A DNA stretch of 64,000 nt from a virus: positions 45,411 through 109,410 of the IMG/VR virus record IMGVR_UViG_3300009161_000028. One strand, 5' to 3'. Below the pieces are notes generated by a model. The model had not been told where the DNA came from and searched no databases. It saw only the letters and a list, made by a program, of their open reading frames with translations. The position numbers and the translations under genes are program-made. Every line of letters starts with the position of its first letter. Position 1 is the first letter of the stretch. Positions 6,828 through 16,041 of this stretch are shown here, piece after piece.

Positions 6828-8603
6828 TTAATTTAGTCCACTGTACTCTGTGTAGCCGTTTAATTTAATTACCTTAAGCACACTGTTGACTCTACTTATT
6901 AGGTCATCGCGGTGTGAGATTAAGAACACGCTCTTGTGCCTGTCTCGTGTCATCTTCTTGAGTACACCTAGTGCGCTATCTACACCACTAGCATCCAATC
7001 CGTTGTCAATCAACTCGTCAACAAATAGAATGTTGATGCTTTGGTACAAGCTTTCCCATACATCACGGAATGCCCAACTCATACCTAAAATCAAGCGATT
7101 ACGTTCTCCCCTCGAAAGATTGTCAAAATCTAAGTCACGTCCGAGTTCTGTAATCTCTACACTGAGATCGTTTAGGAACTTGACACTGTGTGGCAAGCCC
7201 AACTGCGCAAGGTAAAAGCCTAGTCGCTGATTAAGATAGTTTAGATTTTGGTCAATGATGCTCTTGCGAATGAAACTGTCCTTGCTGGTTAGTAACTTGA
7301 GCAGGAACTCCTGATGGTCACGCAACTTGGCTAGCTGCTGCAAGTAATCATAATCTACTTCCTGCAATGCTGTAGTCTTGAGTTGTTCAATTTGCTCAAT
7401 ATAAGGATTCTCGTTGTTGGTAGTAGTTTCAATTTGTTCTTGAATACTACGCATACTGCTTTGATGTTGATATGCTTCTGCAGAAGTATCATAAAAAGTT
7501 TCATCAGGTTGTTGTAGCACACCAATAGCATCAGTTTCCTTTTGATACTTGTCTACCTCAGCTTGTGCTCTTGCTTGTTCCTTTTCCTGTTTGGCGAGAT
7601 CCTTACGCAGTTGATCTACCAGATGCTCGTGTTTATCTGCATCCACAGTTTGGCTACAAGTTGGACAAGTTTGTGCAGCAGCTTTAGAAATTTGAGCAGT
7701 AACTTGTTTAACTCGTTGCTTGGCTTGGCTAAGTGCAGAGTCTGAGACAGACTTAAGCTTTACCAGCTGCGAGCGTTGATTAGCATAAGCACGATAGAAT
7801 TCCCATGCAGTATGCAGCGCAATCTCTCGATTGATGTCCAGTGTTTCAAGTTGAGTTAGTACTTCGTTAAGATCCGCTAGGTCGGAACGTTTCTTACTTT
7901 CCCATGCAGAGCTTTTGATTTCAAAGCTGCGAATAGTTTCGCCAATACGTGTGTTGCTATCTTTCACAGTCTTGATGCGAATCTCTTCGCCCTGTATCTG
8001 ATCCTTAACTAGCTTACTCTGTTCCTTAAGCTGATCAGCTTTCATGCCTAACTGAGTAATACCCAGCAGTTCCTCAATTAGCTGCCGCTGCTCTGCACTC
8101 TTCATAGTAAGGAATGGTTCAGTATAAGTGTTCAGTGCCACTATATGCTTGAACATGGTATGACTTACACCAAACGCAGACTCGATTGCCTTTTGCGTTT
8201 CTCTGCTGTCACCTTGCGACTCATCCTGTACTTCAGTATCAGAACCCTTATACTCATTACTGTTAATATAGAAGCGTAGCACGTTTGGCTTACGTCCACG
8301 TTCCACACGATACAGCACACTATTGCTTTCCCATTCAACACTGGTAATCATGTTCTTTTGATTACTCTTGTTGATTAGATTGTCCTTCTTGATATTGCTG
8401 AGTGCTTGTCCGTATACAGCATAACTTAGTGCGTTGGCAATTGTAGTCTTGCCTACACCGTTACGTGAGCCAGCATCGTCGCCGCCTAGGTCCATGTTCT
8501 CGCCTAGCACTAGGATCAGTTGATCATGATCCAACTTGAGTGCCTGGGTAACATTACCTACACTTAGAAAGTTCTTAACAGTTAGATTGGTTATCTTAAT
8601 CAT
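6828..8603 (-). CDS. 46: gp46, recombination endonuclease subunit (SbcC/Rad50-like ATPase)
   Basis: 591 residues with the full SMC/Rad50 architecture. Walker A GSRNGVGKTT is at 45-54. Long coiled coils flank a CPTC zinc hook near residue 312. The ABC signature LSRGERNRL is near 493, and Walker B ILFVDELID is near 523-531. With gp47 it forms the exonuclease complex that makes single-stranded ends for recombination-dependent replication and helps degrade host DNA in T4. The gp47 gene lies immediately upstream with an ATGA stop/start overlap at 8600-8603, the usual order. The length is close to T4 gp46. Confidence 0.95.
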   Translation of the reverse strand: MIKITNLTVKNFLSVGNVTQALKLDHDQLILVLGENMDLGGDDAGSRNGVGKTTIANALSYAVYGQALSNIKKDNLINKSNQKNMITSVEWESNSVLYRVERGRKPNVLRFYINSNEYKGSDTEVQDESQGDSRETQKAIESAFGVSHTMFKHIVALNTYTEPFLTMKSAEQRQLIEELLGITQLGMKADQLKEQSKLVKDQIQGEEIRIKTVKDSNTRIGETIRSFEIKSSAWESKKRSDLADLNEVLTQLETLDINREIALHTAWEFYRAYANQRSQLVKLKSVSDSALSQAKQRVKQVTAQISKAAAQTCPTCSQTVDADKHEHLVDQLRKDLAKQEKEQARAQAEVDKYQKETDAIGVLQQPDETFYDTSAEAYQHQSSMRSIQEQIETTTNNENPYIEQIEQLKTTALQEVDYDYLQQLAKLRDHQEFLLKLLTSKDSFIRKSIIDQNLNYLNQRLGFYLAQLGLPHSVKFLNDLSVEITELGRDLDFDNLSRGERNRLILGMSWAFRDVWESLYQSINILFVDELIDNGLDASGVDSALGVLKKMTRDRHKSVFLISHRDDLISRVNSVLKVIKLNGYTEYSGLN

Positions 8604-9616
8604 AGGTTTCTGTAAATGTCCAATAGTAAAGCAGAGTCATATGCTTCACTTTGAATACGCAGCAGTTGCTCGCTTACAATTTGATCCACACTTTCGAACT
8701 TGATTTCTGCGCCTGCATCCACTTGTACCTGTTGAGTCTTGTCCTCAATAAGTCCAATCTCTCTACAGCCATATTGTGCATGGAATGTTTCTTTCACAAA
8801 GTTGGCCTCTTCGTAGCTGACATCTTTGTCTAGTGTAACACGCATATAAGTTCTTGCATCAAGATATTTGGCAGGGTTTTCTAATAGCTGACTCAGTGGC
8901 ATGGTACGATACTTTGGTGCATCGGGCCATGCAATGAACTCAGGCTCTTGACCCCAATCTAATATCATCATACCACGCTCGTCGTCCCACGCATCACCGT
9001 AGTTGTGGGGGAAGGCGTTGCCGGTGTAAATCACATTGGCGCGCTTTTGGCGAATATGAAAGTGTCCGCTGAACACAGTTTCGATATGCTGCATGTCCTC
9101 TATACGCACATCACCGTGGTCGGGCATGGCTACCTTAGCGTTCATCATAAAGCTAGGAAGTTCAAAGTGACCAAACATGTATTTGGCTTTAATCTTCTTT
9201 AGTTTTTCATGGTCGCCGGGGATGAGCCAAGGTGCAATAGCAACATCGCCTTCCTGATAAAAATCTTCGTTAATAATATGAATGTTAGGCATGTGCCGAG
9301 CCCACGCAACTGATGTTACGTCACGACGGTCACGATAGTAAATGTCATGATTACCCGGAATGAAAAACACTCGATCAAAGTTCTTGCTGAGATGTTCAAT
9401 CGCATCAAGACTGTAATTGAGTGTGGTAATACTAATGGATGCACGATGGTTGTGCCAATCGCCCATCATGATGGCTACATTACAACCACGCTTGTTAGCA
9501 GTAGCAGTAGCCCAACGGATGAACGCAGCACAGTCCTCATTATGGACTGTGCTGTTGCTCTTGGCTCCAAAGTGTATATCCGTGAAAACGGCTGCACGTT
9601 TGAATAAATTTGTCAT
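8600..9616 (-). CDS. 47: gp47, recombination endonuclease subunit (SbcD/Mre11-like phosphoesterase)
   Basis: 338 residues with the calcineurin-type phosphoesterase motifs: FTDIHFG (D13, H15), MGDWHNH (D53), PGNHD (89-91), GHFELP (about 150) and SGHFH (about 190). This is the nuclease half of the gp46/gp47 complex, binding two metal ions at these residues. No Shine-Dalgarno is visible. An 8-pair inverted repeat (9617-9642) directly abuts the ATG and may control translation. It is coupled to gp46 downstream by ATGA. The length matches T4 gp47. Confidence 0.95.
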   Translation of the reverse strand: MTNLFKRAAVFTDIHFGAKSNSTVHNEDCAAFIRWATATANKRGCNVAIMMGDWHNHRASISITTLNYSLDAIEHLSKNFDRVFFIPGNHDIYYRDRRDVTSVAWARHMPNIHIINEDFYQEGDVAIAPWLIPGDHEKLKKIKAKYMFGHFELPSFMMNAKVAMPDHGDVRIEDMQHIETVFSGHFHIRQKRANVIYTGNAFPHNYGDAWDDERGMMILDWGQEPEFIAWPDAPKYRTMPLSQLLENPAKYLDARTYMRVTLDKDVSYEEANFVKETFHAQYGCREIGLIEDKTQQVQVDAGAEIKFESVDQIVSEQLLRIQSEAYDSALLLDIYRNL

Positions 9617-9642
9617 AGTAATAGTTAGCTGATGCTATTACT
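9617..9642 (-). repeat. 8-pair hairpin between gp55 and gp47
   Basis: AGTAATAG (9617-9624) and CTATTACT (9635-9642) are perfectly complementary around a 10-base loop. In minus-strand RNA the 3' arm touches the gp47 start codon, and the 5' arm contains the gp55 stop. There is no T-run, so a translational or RNA-stability role is more likely than termination. Confidence 0.5.
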
Positions 9643-10423
9643 CATCACCATGATCTCTGGCTTTACGCATGGCTTCTTCATTGTTAAGCTGGCGCGTATA
9701 GCTGGGGTTAAGATTATTCATTTCAAGAATGTCATCTCGAATGTTTTGATTACGCTTTTCGGTATTGAGAATACGTGTGAAGCTGTTGGTAATAGCAGCA
9801 GTGTAGTAAGCAAAAGGATTTGAGCTCTTGCTTTCGTCAAACTGTAGTCCAATCATGCTCAACTGTAGTAGTGCTTGCCCACGCATTTCATCTACGTAAG
9901 TGTATCCACGCCAGTTGCTGCGACTACTATAACGCTCGCAAAGCTTGAGGAACATGCGAGCTAGATTGTCTGTCATTTTGCCCTTGTCCCTGCAATAGTG
10001 ACCACTTTCGATGTCACCACGCCAATGGCTCTTACCCACACAAAATGGTGCCTTTTCATCTGTGAGCTTGTAGTGTTGGAAGGGAGGGAAGTTTACCTTT
10101 ACGTGGTGGTCACTAGTAATCTTTGGGGTCTTCTTACGTCCAGGACTTAGCGGGATATGATCCCAAGTCATGATACGGAACACAATATCCGTAACTGCAA
10201 TATCTTTTGGATCTACTTCGATCGGTGTGCCTGTTGCCTTAGCTTCAACTTCCATACGAGTTGCGCGGGCTTTACGCGCTTGGCTAATGGTTAGCCTATT
10301 AATGCGCTCAACACTGGGCAGGATTAGGTCGTAAGTTGAGTCGGTCTTAGCAACGTAGGAACAGTAGCTGTTCTTACTCAAATGAATTTCGCGTAGCAGA
10401 TCTTTGTTTGTTAGATACTTCAT
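9638..10423 (-). CDS. 55: gp55, sigma factor for late transcription
   Basis: 261 residues from ATG 10423, with AAGGA five bases upstream. A TTG 27 bases earlier is rejected. The C-terminal half carries the conserved late-sigma block: NPFAYYTAAITNSFTRILN, then TEKRNQNIRDD and PSYTRQL. These match T4 gp55, which directs host RNA polymerase to TATAAATA promoters together with the sliding clamp. The many such promoters in this window are its expected targets. The middle segment (SHWRGDIESGHYCRDKGKM) contains Cys/His residues. It is divergent from the baseplate module and heads the minus-strand recombination operon. A -10-like TATAAT at 10450-10455 may give early expression. Confidence 0.92.
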   Translation of the reverse strand: MKYLTNKDLLREIHLSKNSYCSYVAKTDSTYDLILPSVERINRLTISQARKARATRMEVEAKATGTPIEVDPKDIAVTDIVFRIMTWDHIPLSPGRKKTPKITSDHHVKVNFPPFQHYKLTDEKAPFCVGKSHWRGDIESGHYCRDKGKMTDNLARMFLKLCERYSSRSNWRGYTYVDEMRGQALLQLSMIGLQFDESKSSNPFAYYTAAITNSFTRILNTEKRNQNIRDDILEMNNLNPSYTRQLNNEEAMRKARDHGDE

Positions 10424-10449
10424 GTGGTTCCTTAGTTGTAAAAACGCCA

Positions 10450-10455
10450 ATTATA
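10450..10455 (-). promoter_or_regulatory. possible sigma70 -10 box for gp55
   Basis: On the minus strand this is TATAAT, giving a predicted leader of about 20 bases that includes AAGGA. No recognisable -35 box is found 16-18 bases upstream, so support is weak. Confidence 0.35.
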
Positions 10456-10480
10456 GTAATTATCTGACTATTTTAGCGAC

Positions 10481-10488
10481 TATAAATA
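10481..10488 (+). promoter_or_regulatory. T4-type late promoter for the baseplate operon
   Basis: A perfect TATAAATA. Initiation near 10494 excludes the ATG at 10492 and supports the start at 10507. Confidence 0.85.
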
Positions 10489-10506
10489 TAGATGTCAAGG
10501 AGTATT

Positions 10507-11346
10507 ATGGTGGCGTCCCTAATTAACAATGTTGTTAAACAAACAGGTAAATCTCTGGGCAAAGAGATAGGCAAAAGCCTGATCAACAAGTTGCCCGGAA
10601 AAGTAAGAGAATTAGCTAGTGGGTTCCTTAAAGACCAACTGGAAGGACAAACACTGACTGGTCGAAAGAAGATTCGTCCTATACGAGCTAGTGCATCAGT
10701 TAGCCAAGATTGGCGTTGTCGCTTACGTTGGCCCGACGCCGAGACCATGTACTCCGACGGTGTGTTCCAATACTTGCCCGGAAGAAACACAATAATTTGG
10801 CCCTACACTCCGCAGTTTACAGTTAACTATCAAGCTAGTTACGAGATGATCAAAACTCTGCAGACTAACTTTAGTACACCAGCATATTCTAGCAGTGAAA
10901 TGTCCACTATAACTATTAGCGGATTGTTTACGGCAACAAATATTGCCGAAGCAAATTATCTGTACGCTGTACTGCACTTCTTAAAGAGTTCCACAAAAGG
11001 ACATAACTTTGAGGGAGATGCTACCCGTGTTGGACGCCCACCGCCCATTCTTAAATTAACATATTTGGGTGAAGGTGGAGTTAAAGAACTACCCGTAGTG
11101 GTTCAACAGTTGAACCTAGACTATCCAACAGAAGTAGACTATGTTCGCACAGACATGACGTCGGACAGTGCAGGACTACAGAATAGAGACACAGCGGGAT
11201 TTGCTATACCACCAAGTATGGTTCCCACAGAGATGACCATTGGCGTGACGCTAGTTCCAGCATATGCAAGATCAGATTTGATCAGTGCAGATTATTCTAC
11301 CACTAAATTTATTAATGGCGAACTGATAGGTAAAGGATTCTTCTAA
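10507..11346 (+). CDS. gp48/gp54-like baseplate tail-tube initiator
   Basis: 279 residues from ATG 10507 with AAGGAG four bases upstream. The in-frame ATG at 10492 lies before the predicted late transcript start. The block WRCRLRWPDAETMYSDG, then IIWPYTPQFTVNYQASYE and FSTPAYSSSEMSTITISGLF, is typical of the T4-like gp48/gp54 proteins. Those cap the baseplate hub and start tube polymerisation. The C-terminal VPTEMTIGVTLVPAYAR fits the tube-like beta fold. It is followed without a gap by gp53. I cannot decide between gp48 and gp54 from sequence alone. Confidence 0.75.
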   Translation: MVASLINNVVKQTGKSLGKEIGKSLINKLPGKVRELASGFLKDQLEGQTLTGRKKIRPIRASASVSQDWRCRLRWPDAETMYSDGVFQYLPGRNTIIWPYTPQFTVNYQASYEMIKTLQTNFSTPAYSSSEMSTITISGLFTATNIAEANYLYAVLHFLKSSTKGHNFEGDATRVGRPPPILKLTYLGEGGVKELPVVVQQLNLDYPTEVDYVRTDMTSDSAGLQNRDTAGFAIPPSMVPTEMTIGVTLVPAYARSDLISADYSTTKFINGELIGKGFF

Positions 11347-11645
11347 TGGCCAAGTATAGTAAGACCAGTCCTTGGTATAGCACTCAGCAAGTTCAGGGAA
11401 CACTAGATCTAATAACACCTAGACCCATACCAGCATCTGTAGAAGATGTTCCGTATGAAATTGATCCGGTGTATAACTTTCGTCCAGACCTACTGAGTAA
11501 CGACTTATACGAAACACCAAAACTATGGTGGGTATTTGCTATGCGTAATCCTAACGACCTACGTGATCCTATATCAGATTTTGTTAACGGTACAGTTATT
11601 ATGGTACCGTCGCATGCTAATCTCAAAAGATATCTAGGAATCTAA
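11346..11645 (+). CDS. 53: gp53, baseplate wedge protein
   Basis: 99 residues. The block YEIDPVYNFRPDLLSNDLY, then PKLWWVFAMRNPNDLRDPI and NGTVIMVPSHANL, is the gp53 signature and resembles a LysM-like fold. It is part of the baseplate wedge in T4. It is shorter than T4 gp53 (196 residues), essentially the conserved core. Its ATG overlaps the stop of the gp48/54-like gene by one base. Two bases separate it from the next gene, so the three are one operon. Confidence 0.9.
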   Translation: MAKYSKTSPWYSTQQVQGTLDLITPRPIPASVEDVPYEIDPVYNFRPDLLSNDLYETPKLWWVFAMRNPNDLRDPISDFVNGTVIMVPSHANLKRYLGI

Positions 11646-11646
11646 A

Positions 11647-14600
11647 ATGGATTATCTTCCTATACCGCGATTAGATGCTCGCCCTTATCGAAACATCTTA
11701 CATGAGTTTGATAGCTACAACTACACGATAGTTTTGCGTGTGTTCAAACTTGAGGACCTTAAAAAGTTTACAGTAGAAGGCGGTCGCCCAAACAACTGGG
11801 ATGTATTTGATAATACAACTGTGGTAATAGCAGCAACAGGCGGTACTGCTAGCTTTCCAAATCGCTGGGGTTCCAACGAACAGCATAGCGATACGTTTAT
11901 TGAAAATACAACTATAACAATCCCATTGGGCGCACGTGGTATTGGTGGCGGTAATACCGGAGGCAACATTCAAATTAATATCAAAGAACCAAATGGTGTT
12001 AATTTCTTGCCAACGCTATTAACAGCGTTTAACGTACTAAATGATTACACGCAAGATCAGGTACTGTCGTCAACAGAAGAAGTACCAATCTTACTTTCTA
12101 TATTTTTCAATGCCCCAAATAATGCAAATGCAGCGTCGTCTCCTACCGATATATATCAACAACTATCATCAACAGTGCGACACATACCAATCAGACTAAT
12201 TAAAGTTGGTTTTAACATTTCTTCGTCGGGTACTGCGTATAACATCGAAGGATGTTCATATTCTACGTATGCACAATTTGCATCGGCGCAACGTGCTTTG
12301 TACGAAAAAATAACAGAGCTAAAAGGATACAAAATCAAAGATTACCTTGAAGATCTTGCGATACAAATGAATAGCACGCAAGAAGAGATGACCAAGGATC
12401 AAACCACCGGCACACCTAGAACAATCTATTCCTATTCCATTGTCCCTGTTGGTAAGAGAGCAGAGATATTTTTTGATAGAACATTAAGTTCTACCCTGAC
12501 AGATGGCGGGTCTATAGCAGATAGCCCAATGAAAAGTCCGCAAGATATTGTTCAATTGTATGAAGCACCAACCGAAACGTCAGACGCACAAGTAGCAGGC
12601 GCACTAGTGAATGAAATTCAGGCGCCTGTACCAAAACCACTTAAACTAACGGACGCTGACAAAATACGTAGACGTCTTAAGTTTCTTGCGGCAATGGACA
12701 AGTACGGTATTGTGGATCCTGCTGAACGTGCGCAATTTTATGCACAGTGCTTGCACGAATCGGGTACCTTCAAATTTCTAGCAGAAACTGCTAATGGTCG
12801 CAATTATGATATTACAGTTAATCCAAAAAAAGCTGCAGCTTTGGGTAACACAGTAGCAGGCGACGGACCACGATACAAAGGTAGAGGTTATATACAGGTA
12901 ACAGGCAAGAGTAACTATGCAAAGTGTGGCAAGTTTCTTGGTAAAGATCTAGTTGTCGAACCAGCACTGTTAGAACAAGAAGATCTTGCAGCAGAATCTG
13001 CATGTTGGTTTTGGGTTAGCACTGTTAGAACACAACTAACAAAGCGTCCAAATTCTAAATCATACATAAAATCAGGCAGACCCAGAACACCAGTTGACTT
13101 TACTAATACCTATCTGGTAACACATATTGTTAACGGCGGTTTCAATGGCCTTGAAGATCGCTTAACAAAATTTGGACAAGCTAAACTAGATAAAGATGTT
13201 ACAAAAGGTAAGGAAGTTGTAAGTACAGGAAGAATTTCTGCACTACAAGCTGGCGCCGGAGCAAACGGTAATACCAATCCAACTGCGGGCGCACAACAGC
13301 AGTCATCCGGCGATCCTAGCAGCACAAGTCAAGAGCCAGAAGCTATTGACAAAGATGCAATTGAAGCAGCAAAAAAACGTAAAGAAACACAATTGGCAGT
13401 ACTGCGAGCAGCAAACAGCGACGGTGTAACATCATCTGTGCGTTCAGTAAAACTTGGTCAGGAAATGACTGTCACGTCTGTGGTTGAACTGTTAGCACTA
13501 AACAGTACCTATTGCCTAGAAGCAATCAAGAATATTGAAACTGAAGGCATGCCTGCCTTCATTCCTTATATTAAGGTTTATCCTACTTACGAATTTCTAG
13601 GATACGATCCGCAATTTAACGTACTAAAGAAGAGAGTAACATTTAATGTTGTTGGTATCGAATGGGCATCACCTGCAGCAGGACCAGTGCCTGATCCTGA
13701 AAAACTCGCAGACGAAATAAAAAATAGCACTATTCGCGGATACAACTATTTGTTTACCGGCAAGAATATTGATATTCTAAGTTTAGACTTAAACTTTAAT
13801 ACAACATTTTATACAGCGAATGCACGTTATATAGAAGGTTCTTCTACTAACGCCGCAGCATCTAGCAGTTCGGTAGAATCTGGACAACCAACTACCCCTG
13901 TTGCATCGGGCGAGACTGGTACTACCGGAACTAGTGCATCAGGTTCTATGTCATCTACTGCAAACGTATTGCCCGATAGGGATACAGCATCTAAGGGCAT
14001 GCCCAAAGATTTTAACGAAACTGAAATGAGATTTAAAAGTCTGTTGCCGAGCGTATTTGCTAACAGTCCAGACTTAATTACGTTGGATATGGAAATAGTA
14101 GGCGATCCGGCGCTCATAGCCAAAAGCGAAATGGCCCTTACAGCCGAAGAATTTAAATATCAATATCTAGATTGGGAAGCTAATAGAGAAAAACCTGTAC
14201 TAGATCGAAGTGCTGATCCTACGGGATTCTCTACTTCTTTCTTCCTCTTTACTTTGGGTAATCCGGATCCTACCTTGCGATCAAATGCAATGGTAGCGGG
14301 ATATTATCAGTATATGACTGTAACTGCAAACTTTAAAGAAAGCGGAGCATTTACTATGAACGTAAACGCAGTTAAAGACTCGCGTCTTACTGTGTCTACG
14401 CCCGAAGCAAAAGCAGCTGGTGCAAAAGCAGACCAAACAGTTAAAGAAAATGCCGAAGCAACTAAGGAGTTTAGCACTACATCTAAAGAACTTACTGCCG
14501 CACTCAAGACTGCAATTGATGTACCTGGTGGATCAAATCTGACTAGCACATTGAAATCACTTGTGCAAGTTGGTTTAACTAATTTTGAACAAACATTGTC

Positions 14601-16041
14601 TACCGGATTATCAACTGCTGCTGGAAGTTTTGCAAACAATCTTCTAAGTAGCTATTCTCCTAAGGTAACATTGCCAACGGCAGATATTAGTGCGGTGATT
14701 AAGGATGCAGGATCTATTCCAGGTATGCCGAGCGACTTTGAACTGGAAGAAACATTGCCTGCTAGTGTTAATCAAAACGTAACTAAAGATTTGGTAATGT
14801 TTGTTAACTTGGATCCAAACCCAACTAAGGATGTGACAAAACCAATAGTCAATTCATTGTTTGACCAATTTGCAACGCAGGATAAGGCAGCAGCAGCGTT
14901 AGAGAACTTTGTTGGGTCGCTAGTATCAGGTCCGGACATACAGAATCAATTACAGAACATGCTGTCAGGTTCAGTTAATGCAATAACAGACGCACTTGCA
15001 GGAGGACTCACAAGTGCAGCATCGGGCGTAGCATCGTCGTTCCTAGCTAAGACTCCCGCACTATTGTCGGGTAATGGTAAAGCGTTAGCGGCCACAGGAA
15101 ATTTGTCTACTACATCTAATGCAGTTGGTGCGTTAATGGGGCAAGCAATACAGACTGCCGCAGCAGCAACACCTTCGGTAGCAAACAAACTGTCTGCACT
15201 ACTACCAGGATTTAAAGTACCAGGTGCGCCGGGACTAACTACGGAAAACTCTGCAGCATTGCAACCCAGTTTAGCATCTGCTTTTGAAGAACTAGCAAGT
15301 AAGAGTCCTGATTTGAACTTGCCCGCAACCTCTTTCTCTGCACCAAATGCTACTACAGTTGCAGGTGATTCAATTGATGCAATACAAAGTCAATTGAACA
15401 GCGCATTGTCGCCAGATCAACTTAAACTAGAAGCTCGCGCATCGTTTAATCGAATTACTGATATCTCGAAAGGTATTAAAGTTGCGAGCCCGTCGCTATC
15501 TACTGCAGCAAATGCTACAGCTAAATCTTTGGTAAATGCAGTAGGCGGTCAGTCAGCTATGCCAGGTAGCGCATCTTCTCTAACTGCTGTGGCTAAATCT
15601 GCAGGCAGCGCAGCGGGCGCAACCGTAGCCAAAGCCGCAGAAAGCATAATTAACAAGGCTAGTAATAACCCTCTAATGTCAGCTGCTAGTTCTAAGAAGT
15701 TGCAAACATCGTTTACACAAGATGCAGTTGCTAATCTAGCAGGGTTAACTGTTGACACAGTTGCGGCCCTTGCTGCTGCACAACCGCAAACAGCTAATCT
15801 GATAAAGAACTTGCCACTTGATGTTAGCACTATGAGTGCATTGTCCTCCTCACAAATTGCATCTATTAAAGAAAAGTTTGCAGTAGCGAGTCTGGCAGGT
15901 AGTGGTGCTATCAAGAACTTATCTGCCGGTAGCATATCAACGGACATAAATGCTATAGCAGTGAGCGCAAAAGGACTAGCGCAAAAATCACTATCAGGTG
16001 TTAAGCAATCCGTAAGCGTATCTATTAAGGGAGTTATCTAG
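11647..16041 (+). CDS. large tail-hub-associated protein with GH19 lysozyme domain
   Basis: 1464 residues. Residues 1-320 form a phage structural domain (motif NILHEFDSYNYTIVLRVF). Residues of about 335-515 are a GH19 chitinase/lysozyme-like domain: HESGTF with putative catalytic E371, then YKGRGYIQVTGKSNYAKCG and ESACWFW. Residues of about 570-900 hold a second structural region. The last 550 residues are Ala/Ser/Thr-rich and repetitive. It lies between gp53 and gp5, where hub proteins are encoded, so it probably carries the peptidoglycan-cutting activity used during penetration. T4 places that activity (a GH24-type lysozyme) in gp5. It is not obviously homologous to gp27. The function is inferred from the domain and position. 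Confidence 0.7.
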   Translation: MDYLPIPRLDARPYRNILHEFDSYNYTIVLRVFKLEDLKKFTVEGGRPNNWDVFDNTTVVIAATGGTASFPNRWGSNEQHSDTFIENTTITIPLGARGIGGGNTGGNIQINIKEPNGVNFLPTLLTAFNVLNDYTQDQVLSSTEEVPILLSIFFNAPNNANAASSPTDIYQQLSSTVRHIPIRLIKVGFNISSSGTAYNIEGCSYSTYAQFASAQRALYEKITELKGYKIKDYLEDLAIQMNSTQEEMTKDQTTGTPRTIYSYSIVPVGKRAEIFFDRTLSSTLTDGGSIADSPMKSPQDIVQLYEAPTETSDAQVAGALVNEIQAPVPKPLKLTDADKIRRRLKFLAAMDKYGIVDPAERAQFYAQCLHESGTFKFLAETANGRNYDITVNPKKAAALGNTVAGDGPRYKGRGYIQVTGKSNYAKCGKFLGKDLVVEPALLEQEDLAAESACWFWVSTVRTQLTKRPNSKSYIKSGRPRTPVDFTNTYLVTHIVNGGFNGLEDRLTKFGQAKLDKDVTKGKEVVSTGRISALQAGAGANGNTNPTAGAQQQSSGDPSSTSQEPEAIDKDAIEAAKKRKETQLAVLRAANSDGVTSSVRSVKLGQEMTVTSVVELLALNSTYCLEAIKNIETEGMPAFIPYIKVYPTYEFLGYDPQFNVLKKRVTFNVVGIEWASPAAGPVPDPEKLADEIKNSTIRGYNYLFTGKNIDILSLDLNFNTTFYTANARYIEGSSTNAAASSSSVESGQPTTPVASGETGTTGTSASGSMSSTANVLPDRDTASKGMPKDFNETEMRFKSLLPSVFANSPDLITLDMEIVGDPALIAKSEMALTAEEFKYQYLDWEANREKPVLDRSADPTGFSTSFFLFTLGNPDPTLRSNAMVAGYYQYMTVTANFKESGAFTMNVNAVKDSRLTVSTPEAKAAGAKADQTVKENAEATKEFSTTSKELTAALKTAIDVPGGSNLTSTLKSLVQVGLTNFEQTLSTGLSTAAGSFANNLLSSYSPKVTLPTADISAVIKDAGSIPGMPSDFELEETLPASVNQNVTKDLVMFVNLDPNPTKDVTKPIVNSLFDQFATQDKAAAALENFVGSLVSGPDIQNQLQNMLSGSVNAITDALAGGLTSAASGVASSFLAKTPALLSGNGKALAATGNLSTTSNAVGALMGQAIQTAAAATPSVANKLSALLPGFKVPGAPGLTTENSAALQPSLASAFEELASKSPDLNLPATSFSAPNATTVAGDSIDAIQSQLNSALSPDQLKLEARASFNRITDISKGIKVASPSLSTAANATAKSLVNAVGGQSAMPGSASSLTAVAKSAGSAAGATVAKAAESIINKASNNPLMSAASSKKLQTSFTQDAVANLAGLTVDTVAALAAAQPQTANLIKNLPLDVSTMSALSSSQIASIKEKFAVASLAGSGAIKNLSAGSISTDINAIAVSAKGLAQKSLSGVKQSVSVSIKGVI

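Noticed and set aside
10481-10492. TATAAATATAG palindrome-like repeat at the gp48/54 promoter as an operator
   Set aside because: It is explained by the late promoter octamer itself.
10492-10506. ATG at 10492 as start of the gp48/54-like gene
   Set aside because: It precedes the expected late transcript start and has no Shine-Dalgarno, whereas 10507 has AAGGAG.
11698-15947. Several long minus-strand frames opposite the 1464-residue gene
   Set aside because: Alternative frames of an Ala/Ser/Thr-rich gene; none has a start signal or coding character.
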